Below are positions 16,329 through 25,296 of a stretch of 64,000 nt of DNA, piece after piece. A program made the translations under genes and the position numbers. A model generated the notes under the pieces. That model saw only the letters and a program-made list of their open reading frames with translations. It was not told where the DNA came from and made no database searches. Source of the stretch: Dyadobacter crusticola DSM 16708 (GTDB taxonomy: Bacteria; Bacteroidota; Bacteroidia; Cytophagales; Spirosomataceae). Every line of letters starts with the position of its first letter. The stretch's first letter is position 1. Location of the stretch: contig NZ_JNJB01000004.1 of the NCBI RefSeq assembly GCF_000701505.1, positions 496,001 to 560,000 of the forward strand. The letters run 5' to 3'.

Positions 16329-19300
16329 ATGAAAAAATTTCTATTACCCTTCTTGGGAGGCTTGTTGCTGCTTTGCAGCCAGGTCTACGCCCAAAGCAGA
16401 GAGGTAACCGGGACGGTTACTTCCAAAGACGACGGGTCCTTTTTACCCGGCGTATCTATCAGGGTTGCCGGCACCAACACCGGAACGCTTACCAATGACA
16501 AAGGCGAATACAGCATTAATGCACGCCCAGGTCAAACGCTTATCTTTTCTTTTGTCGGCTTCCTTAATCAGGAGTTGAAAACGCCTGCTTCGGGCAACCT
16601 GGATGTCGTGCTGACACTGGACGAACTTGCATTAAATGAGGTCGTGATCACAGCGGGCGGTTTGACTGCACAGCGCCGTGAGCTAGGTAACCAATCCACT
16701 ACCGTGAAAGCGCAGGACATTGTACAAGGCAAGCCGATCAGTGTGGCGGCCAGTTTGGCGGGACGTGTACCGGGTTTGCTGGTAATGGGCGTAAGCTCCG
16801 GGGTGAACCCTAATTACCGTTTGGTACTCCGCGGTAACCGCTCTTTGACTGGCAACAATCAGGCACTGGTGGTAATTGACAATATCATTTCTACCAATGA
16901 TATACTCGGAAACCTTAACCCTGAAGACATCGAAGACATTCAGGTGCTGAATGGCGCAGGGGCTGCTGCTTTGTACGGATCTGATGCTTCAAACGGAGCA
17001 CTTATTGTGACTACCAAAAAAGGAAAATCGGGAGTAACCCAGTTCAGGGTTTCCAACACAACCACTCTCGAAAAGGTAAGCTTTCTTCCTCAGCTGCAAA
17101 AAGGTTTTGGTTCTGGAACAACACCAGATGATGTACCATCTTATACCCCTTACGAAAACCAGCAGTACGGACCTGCATTCGATGGTTCAATGGTAAACAT
17201 CGGAAAGCCGCTGGAAGATGGTTCTATTCAGACTGTGCCTTACTCAGCGCAAAATTTCCGTGAAGATTTCTGGAACACAGGTGTGGCGAATCAAACCGAC
17301 TTAAGTGTTACATCAGGCGATGACAAAGGTACATTCTACTTATCAGCACAGTATTTCGACCAAAAATCGACTGTTCCTTACGACGGGTATAAGCGTTACA
17401 GCGTGCGTGCCAACATCGTGCGTCACATATACAAAAACCTGACGGCGTCATTCAACACCAACTTTATAGCAGGTCGTACCAATACAAGCAGCGCAACAGG
17501 TGCAGCATATGAAAACCTTCTGATGTCACCCAGCCATGTAAATGTTACACATTATGAAGATTGGCAAAACAATCCATTTGCTAACCCGAACGGATATTTC
17601 AACGAATACTACCAGAACCCATATTTTACACTGTCTAATAACCGTTGGAACCAGCGTAATGATTATCTGCAGGGTAATATGGAATTGAAATGGAATCCAC
17701 TGAAACCATTGACATTTACTTACCGAGTGGGTTTGAGCGGACGTAATTTGTCTGGTAAAGTACATCAAGGCAAATTCACGTATACTGATTATACCAAGAG
17801 CATCTCTGGAAGTTCTAAAACGGACATCGCTGGTCAGGTTGTTGACTATTCAGGTTTTACAACCCAATTGGTAAATGACTTTTTGGCTGAATTTAAAACC
17901 AACCTGAGCCCTTTATTCAATTTGAATGTTGCCGTGGGAACTACGGTTCGCGAGAATGCAACCAAGGCAATGGGGGTTATAGCAAACGGGCTCGTTATTG
18001 ACGGACTTTACAACATCGGTAATAGCCTCAACCCGCCGCTTGCAAATGAAGGAAATTACAAAGCACGTCAGATTGGCGTCTACGGAGAAGCGCGTTTAGG
18101 GTTCAAAGAGCTGCTTTACTTGCACGTTACAGCAAGAAATGACTGGCGCTCGATCCTGGCAAAAGAAAACCGTTCGTTCTTCTATCCTTCTGCTGACATC
18201 TCTTTCATCGCCAGCGACGCTATCCCGGCACTTACTAATTCTAACGTCCTGGAAAGTCTAAAACTGCGTGCAGGTTACTCGCAGGTTGGGCAAGTAAACC
18301 TTGCCAACAATGCCGCTTTCGGACCAGTTCCTTTGAGCAATCTGGGCGCTTACGCGTTGAACAGCACCTTCTTCCAGGGTTTTGGCTACCCTTACACAAG
18401 CGGAGCCGGTTTTGTACTGGATAATACACTTGTGTCTTCTAATCTGAAACCTGAGATTACAACCGGAATTGAAGGAGGTATTGACTTTGAATTCCGTCCT
18501 TGGAGCATTGGTGGTGGTATTACTTTTTACAAAACCAACACTGTTGACCAGACCATCACTGTATTAATCCCAAACTCTACTGGCTTTGGTTCTTTGAGAA
18601 CAAACATTGGAGAGGTTGAAAACAAAGGGATTGAAGCAACATTGCGCATTACTCCGGTTAAAACTGCGGCGGGACTACGTGTTGAACTGGGTGCTAATTA
18701 CACCTATAACAAGAATGAGGTCCTTTCTCTGTCAGCACAATCTAATGAGCTAAGTATTGGTTCTTCTGGTTCTCCAGCCAAGGTGATTGCAAAAGTAGGC
18801 TCTCCTTTCCCGCTTCTTCAGGTAACCGATTACAACCGAGATGATCAGGGAAGAATTATTGTTGATTCGAAAACCGGATATCCGTCTACCGACGGTACTT
18901 ACCACGATGTCGGCATCACCAACCCGCCACATATCCTTGGCGTAAATGGAGGGATAAGCTTCAAGAAGCTAAGACTGAACCTGTTGTTTGAATACCGTAA
19001 TGGACATTACATCTACAATTCAGTTTCCGGAGGCTTTGACTTTTCTGGTGCTGGTGTTCGCACAGGCTGGTACAACAGAGATCGTTTTGTGATTCCGAAT
19101 TCTTCTTACATGAACGCAGAAGGCGAATACGTGGAGAATACCAACATTGCCGTAAGAAGTGGCGGTGCTGATTTTTGGACAGATGGAACGAGAAATAGAG
19201 ACATAGGCCGAAATTTTACAAACTCCGCAGGCTTCTGGAAACTGCGTGAGGCATCTATTGGTTATGATCTGCCTACTGGACTTCTTGATAAAACTAAATT

Positions 19301-19484
19301 TATTAAAGGTGCAAGCGTTAGTGTGCAGGGAAGAAACCTTTTCATATGGGCGCCAAAATCAAATCTATACACAGATCCTGAGTATAGCTCCAATGGTGCG
19401 GACAATAACGCGGTAGGTTTTACCACCCTTGGACAAACACCACCGGCACGTTATTTCGGCGGCACTTTATCACTAACATTCTAA
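16329..19484 (+). CDS. SusC/RagA-family TonB-dependent outer-membrane transporter (unit 2)
   Basis: A 1051-residue paralogue of the upstream SusC. Signal peptide 1-21 (QVYAQ), regulatory-like domain about 25-105 (GTVTSKDDGSFLPGVSIRVA), plug domain about 115-235 (NQALVVIDNIISTND, AALYGSDASNGALIVTTKKG), then the barrel ending in SLTF. The N-terminal 30 residues are close to those of unit 1 (MKKFLLPFLGG versus MRKFLLSLLGC), but the barrel regions differ, which suggests old duplication with different ligands. It is followed after 10 nt by its SusD partner. Confidence 0.95.
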   Translation: MKKFLLPFLGGLLLLCSQVYAQSREVTGTVTSKDDGSFLPGVSIRVAGTNTGTLTNDKGEYSINARPGQTLIFSFVGFLNQELKTPASGNLDVVLTLDELALNEVVITAGGLTAQRRELGNQSTTVKAQDIVQGKPISVAASLAGRVPGLLVMGVSSGVNPNYRLVLRGNRSLTGNNQALVVIDNIISTNDILGNLNPEDIEDIQVLNGAGAAALYGSDASNGALIVTTKKGKSGVTQFRVSNTTTLEKVSFLPQLQKGFGSGTTPDDVPSYTPYENQQYGPAFDGSMVNIGKPLEDGSIQTVPYSAQNFREDFWNTGVANQTDLSVTSGDDKGTFYLSAQYFDQKSTVPYDGYKRYSVRANIVRHIYKNLTASFNTNFIAGRTNTSSATGAAYENLLMSPSHVNVTHYEDWQNNPFANPNGYFNEYYQNPYFTLSNNRWNQRNDYLQGNMELKWNPLKPLTFTYRVGLSGRNLSGKVHQGKFTYTDYTKSISGSSKTDIAGQVVDYSGFTTQLVNDFLAEFKTNLSPLFNLNVAVGTTVRENATKAMGVIANGLVIDGLYNIGNSLNPPLANEGNYKARQIGVYGEARLGFKELLYLHVTARNDWRSILAKENRSFFYPSADISFIASDAIPALTNSNVLESLKLRAGYSQVGQVNLANNAAFGPVPLSNLGAYALNSTFFQGFGYPYTSGAGFVLDNTLVSSNLKPEITTGIEGGIDFEFRPWSIGGGITFYKTNTVDQTITVLIPNSTGFGSLRTNIGEVENKGIEATLRITPVKTAAGLRVELGANYTYNKNEVLSLSAQSNELSIGSSGSPAKVIAKVGSPFPLLQVTDYNRDDQGRIIVDSKTGYPSTDGTYHDVGITNPPHILGVNGGISFKKLRLNLLFEYRNGHYIYNSVSGGFDFSGAGVRTGWYNRDRFVIPNSSYMNAEGEYVENTNIAVRSGGADFWTDGTRNRDIGRNFTNSAGFWKLREASIGYDLPTGLLDKTKFIKGASVSVQGRNLFIWAPKSNLYTDPEYSSNGADNNAVGFTTLGQTPPARYFGGTLSLTF

Positions 19485-19494
19485 TTAAATACTA

Positions 19495-21069
19495 ATGAAA
19501 AGATATAACATCAGTTGGATGCTGGCACTGTTAGTCACAGTACTTTCATCTTGTAGTGATTATCTCGATATCAATACGAACCCAAACCAGGCTACAAGCG
19601 TACAGCCGCTCCTGGTGTTGCCAGCTGCTATCACCGGCACTGCTTCAGTATCGAGCCAGTTCAATAATTACGGGGCGCATTTTGGAGGTTACATGGCCAA
19701 CGCCGGAGGCTTCTCCGGCTTCGGTAACTTGTTCAACTATCAGCTAATCCCGGACAATTACAACGGGCTATGGGTAAATGCTTATGATAACCTGAATGAT
19801 TACCAATATGTGATCGATCAGACGCAAGGCGATGACAAGCAATCTTATGCAAATGCTGCTGCACAAATCATGGTTGCCTATAACTTCCAGAAGCTTGTGG
19901 ATGCATTCGGCGACATACCCTACTCAGAGGCTTTGAAAAACAATGCAAACCTGACGCCCAAGTATGACGATGCAGCGACTATTTACCAGGATCTGGTAAC
20001 AAAGCTCGACGAAGCGATCGCACGCATTGACGCGGCAGAATTTCCGACAGCACTTAACTCGTCGTCCGATCCATTGTTTGGTGGCGATATGACGAAGTGG
20101 AAGAAGTTTGCCAACACTGTCAAGCTGCGCATTTTAATCCGCGTTTCTGGTGTTCCAGCACTTTCATCTTTTGTAACAACCAAATTTGCTGCGCTCGACC
20201 AAACACTTGGCTTCATCACTGACGACGCGATTGTGAATCCGGGATATGTAAAAGACAAGCCAAATCCACTTTGGAACACCTGGGGCTATCAAAGCACTGG
20301 TGCACTTGCCAACTCTTCTCGCATCCCAACTGAATTCGCTTTCGGATTTTACAAAGGTCAAAAGCTGACGGACAATGGGAGAGGCTCAGTTATATACAAA
20401 AACTTTGAAACCAACACGCCGGTAAACCAGCTTGGCGACGAAGTAGATGCACCAACGATCATCACCAACTACTCTACATGGTATACAGGCACTTACAGTA
20501 GCGCTTCCAGCATCAGCAATGCATTGGGTGTATTGAAAGGACCAAGCCAGGGACAAGTGCTTATGCTTCTTGCCGAAGCCCAATTTTTGCAGGCAGAAGC
20601 CAGGTTGAAAGGCTTGATCACAGGCGACTACGCGGCAAGCTTCGATGCTGGTATCACCGCATCTTATACTTACCTGTACAAAGACGTAACTAATGTGGTG
20701 GCCGCCGGAAAGAACGTTGCCGCAGACGTTGCAGCTTACAAAGCAGACAACGACGAAAGTTACCTGGTGAACATCAAGCTGGCTACAACACCTGCTCAGC
20801 GCCTGGAAGCAATTATCACACAGAAATGGATTGCTGTGAATATGATCAATTCAGAAGAGGGTTACAATGAATTCAGAAGAACAGGCTATCCCGTTACCCA
20901 GCCAAATGGTGATGGTTATCGTAACATTGCCTCTATGCTGTCGACCTCCACACGTGCCGACAAGCTGCCTTCAAGAATCCTCTACCCTACTTCCGAGCAA
21001 TCATATAATGCTGGAAATTACAGAGTGATTAACCCGTTTACTGATTTGATCTTCTGGGATCCTAACTGA
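19495..21069 (+). CDS. SusD/RagB-like surface lipoprotein, SusD-like_2 type (unit 2)
   Basis: A 524-residue lipoprotein (lipobox LSSC, lipidated C20) followed by SDYLDINTNPNQATSV, a classic SusD start. FQKLVDAFGDIPYSEALK, KYDDAATIYQDLVTKLDEAI and RILYPTSEQSYN are shared landmarks with the unit 1 SusD. It binds the ligand for the SusC just upstream. Gap to SusC 10 nt, and to the following lipoprotein 10 nt, so all three are one operon. Confidence 0.93.
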   Translation: MKRYNISWMLALLVTVLSSCSDYLDINTNPNQATSVQPLLVLPAAITGTASVSSQFNNYGAHFGGYMANAGGFSGFGNLFNYQLIPDNYNGLWVNAYDNLNDYQYVIDQTQGDDKQSYANAAAQIMVAYNFQKLVDAFGDIPYSEALKNNANLTPKYDDAATIYQDLVTKLDEAIARIDAAEFPTALNSSSDPLFGGDMTKWKKFANTVKLRILIRVSGVPALSSFVTTKFAALDQTLGFITDDAIVNPGYVKDKPNPLWNTWGYQSTGALANSSRIPTEFAFGFYKGQKLTDNGRGSVIYKNFETNTPVNQLGDEVDAPTIITNYSTWYTGTYSSASSISNALGVLKGPSQGQVLMLLAEAQFLQAEARLKGLITGDYAASFDAGITASYTYLYKDVTNVVAAGKNVAADVAAYKADNDESYLVNIKLATTPAQRLEAIITQKWIAVNMINSEEGYNEFRRTGYPVTQPNGDGYRNIASMLSTSTRADKLPSRILYPTSEQSYNAGNYRVINPFTDLIFWDPN

Positions 21070-21079
21070 AAAATCTGAT

Positions 21080-22048
21080 ATGAACTATTCAATAAAAATA
21101 GCTGGCTTATTCCTTTTTGGTATAGCCGTAACCTCCTGTCTGAAAGACGACATGAACCTGGATCCGGACACATCAACCAATGTGATTGAATTTAAGAATC
21201 CGTCGAGTTTTGTTTCACCAAGCGGCAGTACCTACTCGCTGTACACCCAAGCTTTCGACCTGGCTCCTGAAAACGATTATCCAATTACCGTCAGCTACTC
21301 AGGTGCACATGTTGCTCCGCAGGATATCACGGTTAATCTTGGACTCGATACAGCCGCTCTGAACCAGTATAACGCGGAACAGGAAACTGAATATGACCTG
21401 ATCGACAGTGATCTGTATTCATTTCCGACAAGCGTTGTTATCCCGAAAGGGCAGCGTACTGCCACAGTAGCCTTAAAGGTTAAAAGCCAGCAATTTGACT
21501 TTGCAAAAAGCTATGTACTTCCAATTCAAATTCAATCTGTTTCTTCGGGAACAGTTAGTGGAAACTTCGGAACTATCCTGCTCAGCTTAAATGCCAAGAA
21601 CAAATGGGACGGTGTTTATAAAGTAACCAGCAAAATGGTTGATGTTACCAACCCTGCTTTCATAAGCTTATCGGCAGCAGGTAAGCGCCTGGAATATACG
21701 CTCGAAACGATTTCCGCTACTGAGTGCGTGGTAGTCGATGACATTGTTTGGCATGCTCCATTTATTGCTTTTTGGACCGGAACAGGCAACAGCGGCTATG
21801 GAAGCTTCTCGCCGGTAATCAAATTCGATCCTGCTACAAACAAAATTGTTTCAGTAACGAACTATTATGGTCAGCCTGCGACTAATACACGCTCTGCTGT
21901 ACTCAATCCCGCAGGCAAAAATGCATATGATCCTGCGACAAAAAGCATGGAAATCAGTTTCTGGATGACTCAGCCTAGCGCGGTTGCCGCGGCACCTCAC
22001 ATCAGAACAACCTGGGAGGATAAATTAGAATTTTTACATCCGAGATAA
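21080..22048 (+). CDS. DUF1735 (BT_3987-like) surface lipoprotein of SusCD unit 2
   Basis: A 322-residue lipoprotein (VTSC, lipidated C20). Residues about 35-165 look like the DUF1735 beta-sandwich (SLYTQAFDLAPENDYPITVS, then SVVIPKGQRTATVALKV, typical of this fold). The C-terminal half has a second beta-rich domain with NKWDGVYKVTSKM. Such proteins accompany SusCD pairs as accessory surface glycan- or ligand-binding proteins; no catalytic motif is visible. It is the third gene of the operon, and a terminator hairpin follows at 22159. Confidence 0.8.
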   Translation: MNYSIKIAGLFLFGIAVTSCLKDDMNLDPDTSTNVIEFKNPSSFVSPSGSTYSLYTQAFDLAPENDYPITVSYSGAHVAPQDITVNLGLDTAALNQYNAEQETEYDLIDSDLYSFPTSVVIPKGQRTATVALKVKSQQFDFAKSYVLPIQIQSVSSGTVSGNFGTILLSLNAKNKWDGVYKVTSKMVDVTNPAFISLSAAGKRLEYTLETISATECVVVDDIVWHAPFIAFWTGTGNSGYGSFSPVIKFDPATNKIVSVTNYYGQPATNTRSAVLNPAGKNAYDPATKSMEISFWMTQPSAVAAAPHIRTTWEDKLEFLHPR

Positions 22049-22158
22049 TTGTGACAATCGTTGGTATGCTGGTATAAAGTGCCTGTCATTTAATATACCA
22101 GTTAAGAAAGCGGTTGACGATATCGGAAGTCAAATTTAATAAAGTATCAAATTCCTCT

Positions 22159-22198
22159 ATATAGCAAAAGCCGGTCACTTGACCGGCTTTTGCTATAT
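22159..22198 (+). terminator. Intrinsic terminator after SusCD unit 2
   Basis: An 18-bp perfect stem (22159-22176 with 22181-22198) and 4-nt loop. The core is AAAAGCCGGTC/GACCGGCTTTT. It lies 110 nt beyond the DUF1735 stop and 7 nt before the next start codon. Confidence 0.8.
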
Positions 22199-22205
22199 TA
22201 CAGCT

Positions 22206-22379
22206 ATGAAAACTTACACGATTATATCCAGGATCATGCTCATCATTCTGCTTGCAGGAATGCTGTTCGTGATCGGCTTGTTCTATACTCAGCATTGGGA
22301 GATCAGCCCTTACCTGTATGTAATCTTGGGTGCATTGGCGCTGCTGCTAGTTTATGATCTCGTCAAATTGAAAAAGTAA
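22206..22379 (+). CDS. Small two-helix membrane protein
   Basis: A 57-residue protein starting MKTYTIISRIMLIILLAGML. There are two hydrophobic segments (about 8-27 and 36-52) with a short polar turn (YTQHWEISP) and a basic C-terminus (VKLKK). I recognise no family; similar tiny membrane proteins are common in Cytophagales. ATG 22206 was chosen because the longer frame would start inside the terminator stem. It must have its own promoter or depend on read-through. Confidence 0.6.
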   Translation: MKTYTIISRIMLIILLAGMLFVIGLFYTQHWEISPYLYVILGALALLLVYDLVKLKK

Positions 22380-22470
22380 GAATCAGGAAACCGGTACCAA
22401 GAGAAGAATGACTATTGTTCAAAATAGCTCCTGTTTTGCGCAACGCGTATTCGCAGGTCATTAATTTTAC

Positions 22471-22478
22471 TATTTTTG
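22471..22478 (+). promoter_or_regulatory. Promoter -7 element of the aminotransferase gene
   Basis: TATTTTTG matches TAnnTTTG and lies 25 nt before the ATG at 22504. No good TTG is found at the usual distance. Confidence 0.45.
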
Positions 22479-22503
22479 AGAAAATTGCTCAATCTCTGAA
22501 ACA

Positions 22504-23748
22504 ATGGAATTTCTCAAAAGCCAGCGCCTCAATAATCTTAAATACGAAATCCGCGGTGCTACTTATCAAAAAGCGTTAGAACTTGAAAGCCAGGGTTATA
22601 AGATCCATAACCTGAACATCGGCAATCCTGCTCCGTTCGGCTTCGATTCTCCCGACGAAATTGTTCACGATATCATCATGAACATGCGTAATGCGCAAGG
22701 CTATTCAGATTCCAGAGGTTTGTTCGCAGCCCGCAAGGCCGTCATGCATTATACACAGACGATCGGCATTCAGGATGTTGAGATCAACGATATTTTTATT
22801 GGAAACGGCGTAAGTGAGCTGATCTTACTTTCTATGCAGGCGCTGCTCAATCCGGGCGACGAGATACTGGTCCCTTCACCAGACTACCCGCTCTGGACTG
22901 CCTCCATTGCACTTAGCGGCGGCACTCCCGTGCATTACATTTGTGATGAAGCATCCGACTGGAACCCTGATCTTGACGATCTTGAAAAGAAAATAACATC
23001 ACGCACAAAAGGAATTGTGCTTATCAACCCTAACAATCCTACCGGCGCGGTTTATGAGAAGGATGTGCTGATGCGCATTGCGAAAATTGCCGAGGAACAC
23101 GGACTGATCATCTTTTCCGATGAGATTTACGACAAAATTTTATACGATGGCGCAGTACATTATCCAATGGGCTCGCTGGTGACAGATACGCTTTGCGTTA
23201 CCTACGGCGGACTTTCCAAAAACTACCGCTCGGCTGGCTTCCGGGGCGGCTGGATGATTTTGAGCGGCGCCAAACAAAAAGCAAAATCTTATTCAGAAGG
23301 TTTGCTCCTGCTGGCAAGCATGCGGCTTTGCGCCAATGTACCAACACAATACGCAATACAGACCGCATTGGGCGGCTATCAAAGTATCAAGGAGCTGGTT
23401 GCTCCTTCCGGCAGGCTTTACAAGCAAATGAACCTGGTGTACGACAGGCTCGTATCCATTCCCGGCGTTACCTGTGTTAAACCCAAAGGCTCACTATACG
23501 TTTTTCCCAAACTCGACCTTAAAAAATTCGGTCTCAAAAACGATGATCAATTCGTATTTAACCTGCTCGCAGACCAGAAAGTACTTGTGGTAGCGGGAAC
23601 AGGTTTCAACTACGTTTCCGACAATCATTTCCGCATTGTTTTTCTACCCACGATCGACGAGCTTAACCAGGCAATGGACAAGCTGGAATTCTTTCTTGAA
23701 AATCGCCGGGTACTTTCTACGCGTACCGTTGAGGACCTGATAGTTTAA
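22504..23748 (+). CDS. Pyridoxal-phosphate aminotransferase, class I/II (AlaA-like)
   Basis: A 414-residue fold-type I aminotransferase. NLNIGNPAPFGF near residue 37, the cofactor region (NGVSELILLSMQALLNPGDE), NPNNPTGAVY near 177, SDEIYDKI, and the Schiff-base lysine K239 in YGGLSKNYRSAGFRGGW are all present. It resembles the AlaA glutamate-pyruvate aminotransferase group (N-terminal SQRLNNLKYEIRG), so alanine synthesis is a reasonable guess. The yhhQ gene follows after 4 nt. Confidence 0.9.
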   Translation: MEFLKSQRLNNLKYEIRGATYQKALELESQGYKIHNLNIGNPAPFGFDSPDEIVHDIIMNMRNAQGYSDSRGLFAARKAVMHYTQTIGIQDVEINDIFIGNGVSELILLSMQALLNPGDEILVPSPDYPLWTASIALSGGTPVHYICDEASDWNPDLDDLEKKITSRTKGIVLINPNNPTGAVYEKDVLMRIAKIAEEHGLIIFSDEIYDKILYDGAVHYPMGSLVTDTLCVTYGGLSKNYRSAGFRGGWMILSGAKQKAKSYSEGLLLLASMRLCANVPTQYAIQTALGGYQSIKELVAPSGRLYKQMNLVYDRLVSIPGVTCVKPKGSLYVFPKLDLKKFGLKNDDQFVFNLLADQKVLVVAGTGFNYVSDNHFRIVFLPTIDELNQAMDKLEFFLENRRVLSTRTVEDLIV

Positions 23749-23752
23749 ACAA

Positions 23753-24544
23753 ATGTCCACACCGGAAACCAAGATTCAGGAAGCAAAGCGGCAGAAGCTC
23801 TTTTTAGTGCTCTGCGCTATTTTTATCACCAATGCATTAATCGCAGAGATTACCGGGGGAAAGATATTCTCCGTCGAAACCCTGCTGGGTATTCCGCCGG
23901 CAAACCTGCTGATCGGCGGCCAGCGGCTGGATTTTAATATGACAGCCGGCGTTGTCAACTGGCCGGTTGTATTTATTACTTCTGATATTATCAATGAATA
24001 TTTCGGGAGAAAAGGAGTGAAAAGGATCTCTTACCTTACTTCCGCCCTGATTATTTATACATTTATCACGATTCTGTTCGCCACCAAATTACCTCCTGCG
24101 CAATTCTGGCTGGACCTGAACAATACGGACTCTCATGGGAATGTATTCAACATCAATGATGCATTTTCAAAGATATTCAACCAGGGATTGGGGATTATGA
24201 TCGGCTCCATTACTGCATTCCTCCTGGGCCAGCTGCTTGACGTTTTTGTGTTTTCCTGGCTTCGCAGGAAAACGGGAAGTAAGTACATCTGGCTGCGTGC
24301 GACCGGCTCTACCATGTTTTCACAGCTCGTCGACAGCTTTGTAGTGATCACCATAGCATTCTATGTTTTTGGCAACTGGGACCTCAAACAGATATTTTCG
24401 GTGGGTACCATCAATTACCTGTACAAAGGCGCAGTCGCGATCCTGCTTACGCCAGTGATTTACATTGCGCATTATTTGATCAACAATTACCTCGGGAAAG
24501 AATACGCAGAAGAACTTTCGCACCAGGCGGCTCACGAAAATTAA
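23753..24544 (+). CDS. yhhQ: Queuosine-precursor transporter, YhhQ/VUT family
   Basis: A 263-residue integral membrane protein of the DUF165/VUT family. About six hydrophobic segments are present. Typical features are ITNALIAEITGGKIF (25-39), FITSDIINEYFG (the conserved D-x-x-N-E-x-x-G), and SQLVDSFVVITIAFY near 196. YhhQ imports preQ0/preQ1 for queuosine in tRNA. The 4-nt spacing from the aminotransferase suggests co-transcription, although the functions are not obviously linked. Its last 4 nt overlap the end of the convergent methyltransferase gene. Confidence 0.88.
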   Translation: MSTPETKIQEAKRQKLFLVLCAIFITNALIAEITGGKIFSVETLLGIPPANLLIGGQRLDFNMTAGVVNWPVVFITSDIINEYFGRKGVKRISYLTSALIIYTFITILFATKLPPAQFWLDLNNTDSHGNVFNINDAFSKIFNQGLGIMIGSITAFLLGQLLDVFVFSWLRRKTGSKYIWLRATGSTMFSQLVDSFVVITIAFYVFGNWDLKQIFSVGTINYLYKGAVAILLTPVIYIAHYLINNYLGKEYAEELSHQAAHEN

Positions 24545-25296
24545 CGGATTTGTCTGCGCATATTATCCAATATGATCGCAGTCGCAATGCCCACATTCAG
24601 TGACTCAGCTTCTCCTACCCTCGGTATCGTAACCCTGTCGCTCACAAATGCACCGATTTCGTCGCTGATCCCATTGGATTCGTTGCCCATTACGATGAAT
24701 CCGCCTTTGGACGAAAACTCAAATTCATAAAGGGAAGCCCCGCCAAGAAATGCACCTACAACGGGCTTATTCTGTTCATTATCAGATAAGTAAGTATTAA
24801 GGTCAGTATAAAAGGTTTTGATCCTCGTGAAAGAACCTTTTGCGGCGGCGATTACTTTGGGGTTGTAAAAATCAGTGGTACCTTCCGAGCAGATAATCTT
24901 GCGGATCCCGTACCAGTCGGCAACCCGGATGATCGTGCCAAGGTTCCCAGGGTCGCGGATGTCGTCCAGAATCAATACAAATTCAGTTCCTTCCTGAGAC
25001 AAAAATGCATTTTGCTTCGTTTTAGCAACAGCGAGGCAAGAATCGTTTGTCTGGAAAGAACCTAGTCCTTCCAGTTCCTGTATCGTAACCGTTTCTATGA
25101 ATGCACTATGCGGGGATAGAATAGTTGAGTATTTTTGCTGGAATTCCGTTGTGGCTAATACAAACTCGATTTCGAAATCGGAATCAAACAATTCCAGGAC
25201 ACTTTTGGCACCTTCGACTATAAAAGCCTGATGCAGCTGCCTGTACTTCTTGATTTTTAGCGAGTTAATATACTTAATACGATTTTTTGACAGCAT
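24541..25296 (-). CDS. TrmH/SpoU-family RNA 2'-O-methyltransferase
   Basis: A 251-residue SPOUT enzyme. An N-terminal substrate-binding part (KYINSLKIKKYRQLHQAFIV, typical of rRNA methyltransferases of the RlmB/TrmH-like group) is followed by the knotted catalytic domain. The three SpoU motifs are visible: DIRDPGNLGTIIRVADWYG, IVMGNESNGIS, and IPRVGEAESLNVGIATAI. It methylates a ribose of rRNA or tRNA using SAM; the exact target is unknown. The start codon at 25296 overlaps the start region of the divergent outer-membrane protein gene, so both promoters lie inside each other's coding region. Confidence 0.9.
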   Translation of the reverse strand: MLSKNRIKYINSLKIKKYRQLHQAFIVEGAKSVLELFDSDFEIEFVLATTEFQQKYSTILSPHSAFIETVTIQELEGLGSFQTNDSCLAVAKTKQNAFLSQEGTEFVLILDDIRDPGNLGTIIRVADWYGIRKIICSEGTTDFYNPKVIAAAKGSFTRIKTFYTDLNTYLSDNEQNKPVVGAFLGGASLYEFEFSSKGGFIVMGNESNGISDEIGAFVSDRVTIPRVGEAESLNVGIATAIILDNMRRQIR

